Below, piece by piece: positions 1 through 7,093 of a stretch of 50,270 bases of DNA. The position numbers and the translations under genes are program-made. Position 1 is the stretch's first letter. Every line of letters starts with the position of its first letter. This DNA comes from Tenacibaculum lutimaris (lineage in GTDB: Bacteria > Bacteroidota > Bacteroidia > Flavobacteriales > Flavobacteriaceae), in NCBI RefSeq assembly GCF_003610735.1, contig NZ_RAQM01000014.1:1-50270 (forward strand), read 5' to 3'. The notes under the pieces are model-generated. The model was given only the letters and a program-made list of their open reading frames with translations. It ran no database searches and was not told the origin of the DNA.

Positions 1-53
1 TAGTAAAAAGTGGTTTACCTTATGATGCAAATTATAAAAGTACTTTGGTTTAA
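1..53 (+). CDS. possible C-terminal end of a gene entering from the left
   Basis: From base 3 a reading frame is open and reads VKSGLPYDANYKSTLV before a TAA at 51-53. The composition looks like real protein and the stop is followed by AT-rich DNA, converging on the caspase-like gene at 78. Sixteen residues are too few to name a family, and chance is a real alternative. Confidence 0.3.
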   Translation, partial: VKSGLPYDANYKSTLV

Positions 54-77
54 AAAAGTATAAAATTTACTTGTTTT

Positions 78-1319
78 TTACCTCAGTTCTTTGTTACCTG
101 CAGTTTTTATTTCAATTTTATTTTCCTCTATTAACGCAATTATCATTAAAGCAGCAGATTCCGCTTGGTTAACTCCCCATCTTATTAGGTTTCTATATTT
201 TCCATCAGAGGTTTTACTAAAGGCAACCATTTTTCCTCGACATTTACAAATAGACATAAATGGTGTGTCTTTTATGAAAGTCCTTTCAAAAGAAACAGTA
301 GCATAGTCAAAACTACCTTCTTCGGGTTTCCCTAATTTGCTATAGCTGGTTAAGTCAGCAACATATGTATTTTCATCCACTTCTATATGTTCAGGTATAT
401 ATTGTGTAATTTCTTCGTAAGTGTATGCATTGCAAATGAAATCTTTTTTTGAGTCGTATGCTTTTACAATAATAGAATCATTAATTTTATAATAAGCAAA
501 AATGCTTTGTTGTGTTATACCTAATTTTTGAATTTTTTTTGCAGACTCAAAGGGCACAACTATTTTGTTAAAATTAGATTGAACTTCTAAAGATGGATTG
601 ATTTCTTTAGTTAAATTAAAAATCATTTGTCCATCGTTATGACCTACTCCTTCAATATGAGCAAATATTGGTTGTTGCTTTGCGGAATTTCCAGTTCCTT
701 TAGATACAATTGTGGCAAGTTCTGAGACAGAAAAAGTCTTTGTTGTGTTTTGTTCAAGAAACTCATTTAGAATAATAGAAAAAGGACTACCAATTCCTGG
801 TTGTCCATCAGAAACTTTTTCATTTCTTCCTGATGTTATTATCCAACGAGATTTATTTTGATTTAGTTTCAAATAATGTAACTCGACATTTGACCTTGTT
901 TGAGACAAGAAAGACCCAGAAAAGCAAGAATCTAAAATCAATAAAATATGTTTAGCATCAATGCCTGAAATTGCATCAATAACTGTTGAATTAGGTATAA
1001 AATCGCTGATTTGATTTTCAGCATCTTGAGGAATCCAATATCCTTTTTTTGTTTTTGGATGCAAAGAACCGTGACCAGCAAAATGTATTATCAAATTATC
1101 ATTCTCTGTTGTAAGAGAAGATAAATGATTAAGGCTTTCTATAATATTTTTCCGAGTTGCTTTTTTATTAAACAATGAATCGGAAATAGTTTCAAAGCTA
1201 TAATTTTTTATTAAAGTTTTTTCTAATCTTTTAGCATCATTTACAGCATTATTCAGTTTAGGAAAAGCTGCGTTCTCATAATCATCTATTGCTATGTTAA
1301 GAATAAAGTTTTTTATCAC
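78..1319 (-). CDS. caspase-like (peptidase C14) protein
   Basis: Predicted cysteine peptidase of the caspase/metacaspase fold. The N-terminal part carries both catalytic signatures: HFAGHG with the likely catalytic His at residue 83, and LILDSCFSG with the likely catalytic Cys at 132. About 50 residues separate the two motifs, as in the family. There is no signal peptide or membrane segment, so it is probably cytoplasmic. Residues about 230-413 form a second region that I do not recognise. Bacterial caspase-like proteins act in regulated proteolysis and sometimes in cell suicide or phage defence, but no defence partner is visible here, so the role is unknown. The gene stands alone, and an inverted 9-base sequence lies near each end (94-102 and 1338-1346). 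Confidence 0.8.
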   Translation of the reverse strand: MIKNFILNIAIDDYENAAFPKLNNAVNDAKRLEKTLIKNYSFETISDSLFNKKATRKNIIESLNHLSSLTTENDNLIIHFAGHGSLHPKTKKGYWIPQDAENQISDFIPNSTVIDAISGIDAKHILLILDSCFSGSFLSQTRSNVELHYLKLNQNKSRWIITSGRNEKVSDGQPGIGSPFSIILNEFLEQNTTKTFSVSELATIVSKGTGNSAKQQPIFAHIEGVGHNDGQMIFNLTKEINPSLEVQSNFNKIVVPFESAKKIQKLGITQQSIFAYYKINDSIIVKAYDSKKDFICNAYTYEEITQYIPEHIEVDENTYVADLTSYSKLGKPEEGSFDYATVSFERTFIKDTPFMSICKCRGKMVAFSKTSDGKYRNLIRWGVNQAESAALMIIALIEENKIEIKTAGNKELR

Positions 1320-1346
1320 AGATGTTATTTTTCAAATTGCAGGTAA
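94..1346. repeat. inverted 9-mers bracketing the caspase-like gene
   Basis: TTACCTGCA at 94-102, inside the 3' end of the gene, is the exact reverse complement of TGCAGGTAA at 1338-1346, just 5' of the start codon. Next to the outer copy, reading leftward, comes GGTTTGGCATATAACGAG. A chance match of 9 bases within 1.2 kb is possible. The arrangement could also mark the edges of a mobile gene cassette. Confidence 0.3.
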
Positions 1347-1461
1347 CTCGTTATATGCCAAACCTTAGTTGTTTTATCCGGAGAATAGTATGGGATATAT
1401 AAAGTTTAGCAATTTTTATTCTCTCAAATATAAAAAAATAACATGAAAAGAAAGGGAGCTT

Positions 1462-2457
1462 TTATTTTTCGTTAACCCAGTTCAAAAAATCTTTAAAAAC
1501 AGTGTTCCAATGTTTTTCATATTTTCCATTCTCTAGTTCTTTTCCAAATCCATGATCTAAACCTGAATAAGCCTTGAATGTTAAATTGTTTTTCTGTTTC
1601 CTAATAAACTCTATTGGAATTAGGTAAGCGGATTCAGGAGCTACAGCTTGATCTTTTGTTCCAATAGCTACAAATAGAGGCTTTGAAATTTTTAATAAAT
1701 TGTTAATTGGTGGCTCAGAAAAAGAACTCCATCTTTTATAACTATTGTTTTTACCAGCCCAATATTTATCGGTAGCATTAGGGTTTGCCATTATTTTTTT
1801 AAAATCTTCTAATATTGAACTAATCTCTCTTTGTGCTACTTTTTCACTAATTAAGCCTTTAGCTAATTTCTTTCTAGTAAATGTAATAAAGTCAATAAAC
1901 TGAGTGTTACCTCCACCAGACAAATACCCAAAATGAGTTATACTAGTATTCACGGTTCCTAATTTGGCAACAACATCGCTCCCTTCAGAGTGTCCGAGAG
2001 CAATAACTTTTTTGAATTTATTTGGGTGCTTTTTAGTTATACTGTTAATTACTTGGTCGGCTTGATGAGTTCGATACGCTAATGTTTGGTTTTCATAATA
2101 TGATTTAGGAACAGGAAACTCCTCATCCATTTTTGTTAAGAAAGGAAAGCCTTTTTTAGATATTACAACAAATAGATAATTATCAGGCAAAAGGTTAAAA
2201 TCAAGAGGTAATGTTGTTCCAACATACGTTTTTCCATTTTCTTTCATTGTTTGATATAGTGACATTGCTTTTGAACCTTGAACATATAAGAGAAGAACAT
2301 TTGTAGATTCAATATCTTTTTTAACGTATGTATGATAGTTAATAGTGTCTTTATTTGTTACTACAGAATGGTGTTTAAAAGTCTTTAAGTCTTTTGTTCT
2401 TTGGCTAAAGGCTGTTGAACAAATACATAAGGATAATAATAGTGTAAGTAGTTTCAT
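1462..2457 (-). CDS. secreted alpha/beta hydrolase
   Basis: A 331-residue protein with a clear signal peptide (hydrophobic residues 3-17, likely cut near STAFSQ), so exported to the periplasm or beyond. The nucleophile elbow is GHSEGS with Ser157. A later IGTKDQAV segment offers the acid residue, and SGLDHGFGK near the C-terminus supplies the His. This is the layout of dienelactone-hydrolase or acyl-peptidase-like esterases. The substrate cannot be read from sequence. It is a single gene with about 140 non-coding bases on each side. Confidence 0.75.
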   Translation of the reverse strand: MKLLTLLLSLCICSTAFSQRTKDLKTFKHHSVVTNKDTINYHTYVKKDIESTNVLLLYVQGSKAMSLYQTMKENGKTYVGTTLPLDFNLLPDNYLFVVISKKGFPFLTKMDEEFPVPKSYYENQTLAYRTHQADQVINSITKKHPNKFKKVIALGHSEGSDVVAKLGTVNTSITHFGYLSGGGNTQFIDFITFTRKKLAKGLISEKVAQREISSILEDFKKIMANPNATDKYWAGKNNSYKRWSSFSEPPINNLLKISKPLFVAIGTKDQAVAPESAYLIPIEFIRKQKNNLTFKAYSGLDHGFGKELENGKYEKHWNTVFKDFLNWVNEK

Positions 2458-2596
2458 ATAAATCTTTTTAATTTTATATTAAAGACTGAAAAGAAAAAGA
2501 CATGTTGCAAAACTTATATTTAAAACTGTATTTAGTTGGCATTCAGTTGTATAATTCCGTAACTTAGTGTTGTTTTAATATAAAAACTAAATAGTT

Positions 2597-2806
2597 ATGC
2601 ATTATCACGACGGACATTTTTGGGGAATGCACTTTGTATGGTGGATTGTTTGGATAGTAATAGGAGTATTCTTTTTCTTGTTTTACAGTTCTTTATTCCA
2701 AGTAACAAAAAAAGAATCTCCGTTAGAAGTCCTTAAAAGACGTTTTGCAAAAGGTGAAATCACCAAAGAAGAATATGAAGAGGCTAAAAAAGTATTAGAT
2801 TCTTAA
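2597..2806 (+). CDS. small membrane protein with SHOCT domain
   Basis: A 69-residue protein. Residues 1-13 are rich in His and aromatic residues, residues 14-34 form one membrane helix, and the C-terminus (about 43-68) is a typical SHOCT motif: LKRRFAKGEITKEEYEEAKK. SHOCT is a short C-terminal oligomerisation module common on small bacterial membrane proteins. The function is unknown. A hairpin at 2824-2846 probably ends the transcript. Confidence 0.8.
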   Translation: MHYHDGHFWGMHFVWWIVWIVIGVFFFLFYSSLFQVTKKESPLEVLKRRFAKGEITKEEYEEAKKVLDS

Positions 2807-2823
2807 GTGTAATAAAAAAGAAA

Positions 2824-2853
2824 CCCTTTGTAAAAACTACAAAGGGAACTTTA
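2824..2853 (+). terminator. hairpin terminator after the SHOCT gene
   Basis: CCCTTTGTA (2824-2832) and TACAAAGGG (2838-2846) pair perfectly around a 5-base loop. The following tail is only moderately T-rich, so termination strength is uncertain. Confidence 0.5.
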
Positions 2854-2894
2854 TTGGCACCGCCAAAGGGTATAATATCTCGAGGTTATTTACT

Positions 2895-3368
2895 CTAATA
2901 CTCAATTTTATCTTCTTTTTCAGACCATTTTTGAAAAGGTTCTAAGGCAATATCACGTCCTATTTGCTCAAACGGAATACTTCTCTTTTCGTATGGCAAC
3001 GGAATTTCTTTGTAAATAAATTCATCATCAAAACCAATGTTAGCAGCATCTTGTTGGTTACTACCGTAAAAAACTTTATCAGGACGCGCCCAATAAATAG
3101 CTCCTAAACACATAGGGCAAGGTTCGCAAGAAGTATATACAATACAACCATCTAACTGAAAAGAACCTATATTTTTACAAGCATCACGAATGGCTGTTAC
3201 TTCTGCGTGAGCTGTAGGGTCGTTGGTAGAAGTAACTTTGTTGTTTCCTCTTCCAATGATTTTTCCATCTTTAACAACAATACAACCAAAAGGTCCTCCT
3301 TCGTTGTTTTGCATTCCTTTTAAAGCTGCTTTTACAGCTTCACTCATATATTCTTCGTGTGTATTCAT
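2895..3368 (-). CDS. guaD: guanine deaminase (cytidine deaminase fold)
   Basis: Converts guanine to xanthine in purine salvage; cytoplasmic. At 157 residues it has the size of Bacillus GuaD and matches that family along its whole length as I remember it: NDPTAHAEVTAIRDACK with zinc ligand His54 and proton-shuttle Glu56, then TSCEPCPMCLGAIYWARP with zinc ligands Cys84 and Cys87, and GFDDEFIYKEI further on. The ARP and GFDD segments favour GuaD over the tRNA adenosine deaminase TadA, though in vitro specificity cannot be certain. It is a single gene with its own candidate promoter. Confidence 0.85.
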   Translation of the reverse strand: MNTHEEYMSEAVKAALKGMQNNEGGPFGCIVVKDGKIIGRGNNKVTSTNDPTAHAEVTAIRDACKNIGSFQLDGCIVYTSCEPCPMCLGAIYWARPDKVFYGSNQQDAANIGFDDEFIYKEIPLPYEKRSIPFEQIGRDIALEPFQKWSEKEDKIEY

Positions 3369-3395
3369 TGTTTAATTTTTATAAAAAAAGGAATA

Positions 3396-3403
3396 CAAAG
3401 CTA
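3396..3403 (-). promoter_or_regulatory. candidate -7 element for guaD
   Basis: Reading leftward the sequence is TAGCTTTG, a match to the Bacteroidetes TAnnTTTG element, about 28 bases before the guaD start codon. I see no good TTG at the -33 position. Confidence 0.35.
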
Positions 3404-3481
3404 AGTCTTTTCTTTCATTTCATTTATGAAGTAACATACAATTTTAATCGTTGATAAGCTTTTTTAATACATAAGTAAAAT

Positions 3482-3509
3482 GACACTCGATCTTAAAATA
3501 GGGAGTGTC
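3482..3509. repeat. inverted repeat upstream of the haem lipoprotein gene
   Basis: GACACTC (3482-3488) and GAGTGTC (3503-3509) are perfect inverted copies 14 bases apart, about 90 bases before the start codon at 3600. It could be an operator or a leader hairpin; there is no T-run. Confidence 0.4.
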
Positions 3510-3599
3510 GTAACTATAATTAGATAACTCATGGTATCTTTTTTAATATTCAAACAGGGTTTATATAACTTGTTGTTTAAAATCAAAAACTAATCAATC

Positions 3600-5099
3600 A
3601 TGAAATTAACATCAAAGTTTATTTTAAATGCATTGCTTATAATGAGTATTGTGTTTTTAAATTCTTGTAAGAAGAAAGAAAAAGAAGCTGAAAAAAAAGT
3701 TGAAGAAGTAGCTTATAATAAAACAGCAACACAAAGTTTATGTGAAAATGATTGGTTCCCTCACACACAAACCCCAGCCCCTTCAGAAGGAAAAGGAAGC
3801 CCGTTTGATGTATCGAGTACGACCAATGCAATTTTTCATCAATGGTCTTGGCAAAAGTTTTTATGGCTAACCAAACCAGAATATAAAATAGAAAAATTAG
3901 TAGTAAAACAAGAAGGAAAAGAAGTTCCTTTATATACAGGAGAAACATTACCGTTGTTTTTAAACCCAAAGAAAATGCACCAAGTTACAGCTCATATGCA
4001 AGATGTAAAACTAAAAGAAGGAGCTGCTTTGGTTTTAATAGATACTGCTCAAGCAGGATCGGGCGGAACTTTAAAAACAAACCCTGGGTATAACGAAGAT
4101 GGGGTTTTAGAAACAGTATTTTACTCAATTCACATAAGTCCTACAATGAGAGAAGCATCAAGAAAGTATAGAGATTCTATAGTTAGCGGAACTTTAAGTG
4201 GAAATAATCAAGCATCTTTTCCAGTGGGCTCTTTAGAGTTAAAAGTATCATGGACACCAGTAACTGCTATTGCTGAAGAAGAAATAGGTAACTATTATAC
4301 AACTGTTGCAGCTTTAAGTAGAGATGGAGAAATATATACAAATACTGAAGTAGCTTTATTAGGAATGCACGTTGTAGGTATTGTAGAGAATCACCCAGAG
4401 TTTATTTGGGCTACTTTTGAACATGATGATTTAGCACCAAACTATAATTGGAAAGATAATAATGCATCTTCATCTACCAATAAATTATTATTTGCTGAAG
4501 GAACTACTACGGGAATTGACGGTATCGTATGGAGTAATGGTAGTGCTAAGCTACCATATAAAGCGTACGATTTATTTAAGTATGGTGTTCCAAGAGATAG
4601 TGTAGGAAACTTTATGAACACAAGCCAATCAGAACCTGTAAACTTTAACAACATAAAGAATCTTAATCTTTGTGTAAAAGAAAGTTTAACTGATGTTTGG
4701 AAAAATTACTTTTACAATGGCTCTCTTTGGATTGATACAGATGGATTGACGTCTGAAGAGCAAACAGCTACAATAAATAGTTTAGGAGGAAACATAGGAA
4801 ACGCAACACCTGATAGTACTTCGGTAGCAAGAGGATCAGTAAATTGTGCTAATGTTACCATGGAAACGTATACACAAACTTTTAAAAGTAGTTTAAAAGA
4901 TATTGAAGCAGATAATTTAGCAAACTGCTTTAGCTGTCATAACGCTGTAAACTTTTCAACAAATAAGAAATCACCGCTATATATAAGTCATGTTTTTAAT
5001 GCTTACTTATTAAGAGGGGAAGGAAAAACATTTAATGAAGTAGAAGCTATTAAAGCAAAACAAGAAGTAGAAGACTTTATGAGAAATAGCTTAAAGTAG
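3600..5099 (+). CDS. lipoprotein with one c-type haem motif
   Basis: A 499-residue lipoprotein. The signal peptide ends in a lipobox with Cys23 (VFLNSCKKK) followed by a Lys/Glu-rich linker. A single haem-attachment motif CFSCH lies at residues 443-447 near the C-terminus, and no distal Met ligand is obvious. The long middle part (about 50-430) is unlike any family I can name, with WSWQKFLWLTKPE near residue 80. Haem attachment would place it in the periplasm or on the outer membrane, where it might carry electrons or sense redox state. No cytochrome maturation or partner genes are adjacent. It is transcribed alone and ends at a hairpin at 5124-5157. Confidence 0.7.
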   Translation: MKLTSKFILNALLIMSIVFLNSCKKKEKEAEKKVEEVAYNKTATQSLCENDWFPHTQTPAPSEGKGSPFDVSSTTNAIFHQWSWQKFLWLTKPEYKIEKLVVKQEGKEVPLYTGETLPLFLNPKKMHQVTAHMQDVKLKEGAALVLIDTAQAGSGGTLKTNPGYNEDGVLETVFYSIHISPTMREASRKYRDSIVSGTLSGNNQASFPVGSLELKVSWTPVTAIAEEEIGNYYTTVAALSRDGEIYTNTEVALLGMHVVGIVENHPEFIWATFEHDDLAPNYNWKDNNASSSTNKLLFAEGTTTGIDGIVWSNGSAKLPYKAYDLFKYGVPRDSVGNFMNTSQSEPVNFNNIKNLNLCVKESLTDVWKNYFYNGSLWIDTDGLTSEEQTATINSLGGNIGNATPDSTSVARGSVNCANVTMETYTQTFKSSLKDIEADNLANCFSCHNAVNFSTNKKSPLYISHVFNAYLLRGEGKTFNEVEAIKAKQEVEDFMRNSLK

Positions 5100-5123
5100 A
5101 GTTTTTAGATTGACTTTACAAAA

Positions 5124-5157
5124 AAGCCTCCTCAGTGTTAAATTACTGGGGAGGCTT
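5124..5157. terminator. hairpin terminator between convergent genes
   Basis: AAGCCTCC-T-CAGT pairs with ACTG-G-GGAGGCTT around an 8-base loop, giving a 13-pair stem with one T-G pair. It lies between the convergent haem lipoprotein gene and fumC and may serve both. Confidence 0.65.
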
Positions 5158-5202
5158 CATTTATTAAATAGTTTTAAATAAATTTCTCTAGTAAATAAGA
5201 GG

Positions 5203-6603
5203 TTATTTTAAACTTCCAATCATGTCTTCTGGTTTTACCCATTCATCATATTGTTCTGGAGTTACATATCCTAAACGTACAGCTTCTTCTTTTAAAGTAG
5301 TTCCGTTAGCATGTGCTGTATTTGCAATTTCAGCAGCTTTATAGTATCCAATTTTAGTATTTAACGCGGTAACTAACATTAATGAGTTGTTTAATAACTC
5401 AGTAATTCTTGTTTGGTTTGGTTCAATACCAGCAGCACAATTTACGTCGAAAGACACACATGCATCTCCAATTAATTGAGCTGATTGTAATACGTTAGCG
5501 GCCATCATAGGTTTGAAAACGTTTAGTTCATAGTGACCTTGTGTACCACCAACAGTTACTGCAACATCGTTACCCATAACTTGTGCACAAACCATAGTCA
5601 TAGCTTCTGCTTGAGTTGGGTTTACTTTTCCTGGCATAATAGAAGACCCTGGTTCGTTAGCAGGAATAATAATTTCTCCAATTCCAGAACGAGGTCCTGA
5701 TGCCATTAAACGAATATCATTGGCAATTTTATTTAAAGAAACAGCTAATTGTTTTAAAGCTCCGTGAGTTTCTACTAAAGCATCATGAGCAGCTAAAGCT
5801 TCAAATTTATTTTCAGCAGTTACAAATGGTAATCCTGTAAATTCAGCAATATATTTAGCCACTAACACATCATAACCAGCAGGAGTGTTTAATCCAGTTC
5901 CTACCGCAGTTCCTCCTAAAGCTAATTGAGCTAAGTGTGCTAATGTGTTCTTTAAAGCGTTTAATCCGAAGTTTAATTGTGCTACATACCCAGAAAATTC
6001 TTGCCCTAAGGTTAGGGGAGTAGCATCCATTAAGTGTGTACGTCCAATTTTTACAACATCTTTAAAAGCTTCTGCTTTTGCTTGTAAAGTATCTCGTAAT
6101 TGCTCAACACCAGGAATAGTTACTTCTACAATTTTTTTGTAAGCTGCAATGTGCATTCCAGTAGGGAAGGTGTCGTTAGATGATTGTGATTTGTTTACAT
6201 CATCGTTAGGTTGAATTGTTTTTTCGCCTTCACCAATCACTTTTCCAGCAATTTCATGAGCACGGTTTGCAATTACTTCGTTAACGTTCATGTTACTTTG
6301 CGTACCAGAACCTGTTTGCCAAATTACTAATGGGAATTGATTATCATGCTTTCCTTCTAAAATTTCATCACATACTTGTGCAATTAAATCACGCTTTTCA
6401 GTAGCTAAAACACCTAATTCTGCGTTAGTGTATGCAGCAGCTTTTTTTAAGTATGCAAATCCGTATACTACTTCTAAAGGCATAGAGGCAGCAGGACCAA
6501 TTTTAAAATTGTTACGAGAACGCTCAGTTTGCGCTCCCCAATATTTATCAGCAGGTACTTCTACCTGTCCCATAGTGTCTTTCTCAATTCTATATTTTGT
6601 CAT
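5203..6603 (-). CDS. fumC: fumarate hydratase, class II
   Basis: Reversible hydration of fumarate to malate in the TCA cycle; cytoplasmic homotetramer, iron-free. Length (466) and motifs fit class II fumarase throughout: the substrate-binding [18 protein letters not shown] segment, [10 protein letters not shown] with the catalytic His region near residue 188, and the superfamily signature [15 protein letters not shown] near residue 318 that holds the catalytic Ser loop. It is a single gene diverging from the 58-residue protein gene. Confidence 0.96.
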   Translation of the reverse strand: MTKYRIEKDTMGQVEVPADKYWGAQTERSRNNFKIGPAASMPLEVVYGFAYLKKAAAYTNAELGVLATEKRDLIAQVCDEILEGKHDNQFPLVIWQTGSGTQSNMNVNEVIANRAHEIAGKVIGEGEKTIQPNDDVNKSQSSNDTFPTGMHIAAYKKIVEVTIPGVEQLRDTLQAKAEAFKDVVKIGRTHLMDATPLTLGQEFSGYVAQLNFGLNALKNTLAHLAQLALGGTAVGTGLNTPAGYDVLVAKYIAEFTGLPFVTAENKFEALAAHDALVETHGALKQLAVSLNKIANDIRLMASGPRSGIGEIIIPANEPGSSIMPGKVNPTQAEAMTMVCAQVMGNDVAVTVGGTQGHYELNVFKPMMAANVLQSAQLIGDACVSFDVNCAAGIEPNQTRITELLNNSLMLVTALNTKIGYYKAAEIANTAHANGTTLKEEAVRLGYVTPEQYDEWVKPEDMIGSLK

Positions 6604-6639
6604 TTGGAATGATTTAAAATGCTAAAAATTAATGATGTC

Positions 6640-6647
6640 CAAAATTA
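6640..6647 (-). promoter_or_regulatory. candidate -7 element for fumC
   Basis: TAATTTTG read leftward, matching TAnnTTTG, about 37 bases before the fumC start. The -33 region is poor, so this is a partial promoter call. Confidence 0.35.
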
Positions 6648-6689
6648 CAAATTCTAATAGTTTTTACGAGCGATTTTTATTAGATTTTA

Positions 6690-6720
6690 TTGGAAGAAAA
6701 GAAAAATAGTTATAATTTTG
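6690..6720 (+). promoter_or_regulatory. Bacteroidetes-type promoter of the 58-residue protein gene
   Basis: TTG at 6690-6692, a 20-base spacer, then TAATTTTG at 6713-6720. The expected transcript start is near 6727, about 22 bases before the ATG at 6749. Confidence 0.55.
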
Positions 6721-6748
6721 TAGCATAACAATTATTAACAAGAAACAA

Positions 6749-6925
6749 ATGTTAGATTTTTCAGAATTCTCAGGATTAGTATTATTCATGTTTATTTTTA
6801 CAGCTGGATTTTGGCTGTTAATTTTCTTATTAACATTTGTAGTTCCTTATTGGATTGGCGGAACTATCTGGGAAAACATGAAGTTAAAAAGAGAAGCTAA
6901 GAGAGCTGCCGAAGAGGGTAAGTAA
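6749..6925 (+). CDS. 58-residue single-pass membrane protein
   Basis: The frame starts MLDFSEFSGLVLFMF and ends in KREAKRAAEEGK. Residues about 7-38 are strongly hydrophobic (one long or two short membrane segments, with PYWIGG in the turn). The tail is basic and charged, so it should face the cytoplasm. I do not recognise a family. That it is a real gene rests on a good promoter 5', a perfect terminator 3' and protein-like codon use, which together make it a complete transcription unit of about 250 bases. Confidence 0.75.
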   Translation: MLDFSEFSGLVLFMFIFTAGFWLLIFLLTFVVPYWIGGTIWENMKLKREAKRAAEEGK

Positions 6926-6952
6926 TCTATAGATACCATAAAAAAAATATTT

Positions 6953-6980
6953 AAACCACGCTAATAGGCGTGGTTTTTTT
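6953..6980 (+). terminator. intrinsic terminator after the 58-residue protein gene
   Basis: AAACCACGC (6953-6961) pairs perfectly with GCGTGGTTT (6968-6976) around a 6-base loop, followed by a run of T. Confidence 0.85.
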
Positions 6981-7042
6981 GTGTTCTTATTTAACTAAAA
7001 ATAAGTTTAAGTTATAGATTTAGAAGGTCGCTTTCCTAAAAT

Positions 7043-7075
7043 AAAAAAGAGAGCTGATTATTCAACTCTCTTTTT
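7043..7075 (-). terminator. intrinsic terminator after the TonB receptor gene
   Basis: Read leftward, GAGAGTTGA pairs with TCAGCTCTC around a 4-base loop (one T-G pair), followed by a T-run. It lies 20-50 bases beyond the stop codon at 7094. Confidence 0.75.
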
Positions 7076-7093
7076 ATTGTATTAGGTTAAGTA

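Noticed and set aside
3637..3969. Leftward hydrophobic frame of 110 codons opposite the haem lipoprotein
   Set aside because: Leu/Phe-rich because it is the complement of a Lys/Glu-rich coding strand; no promoter.
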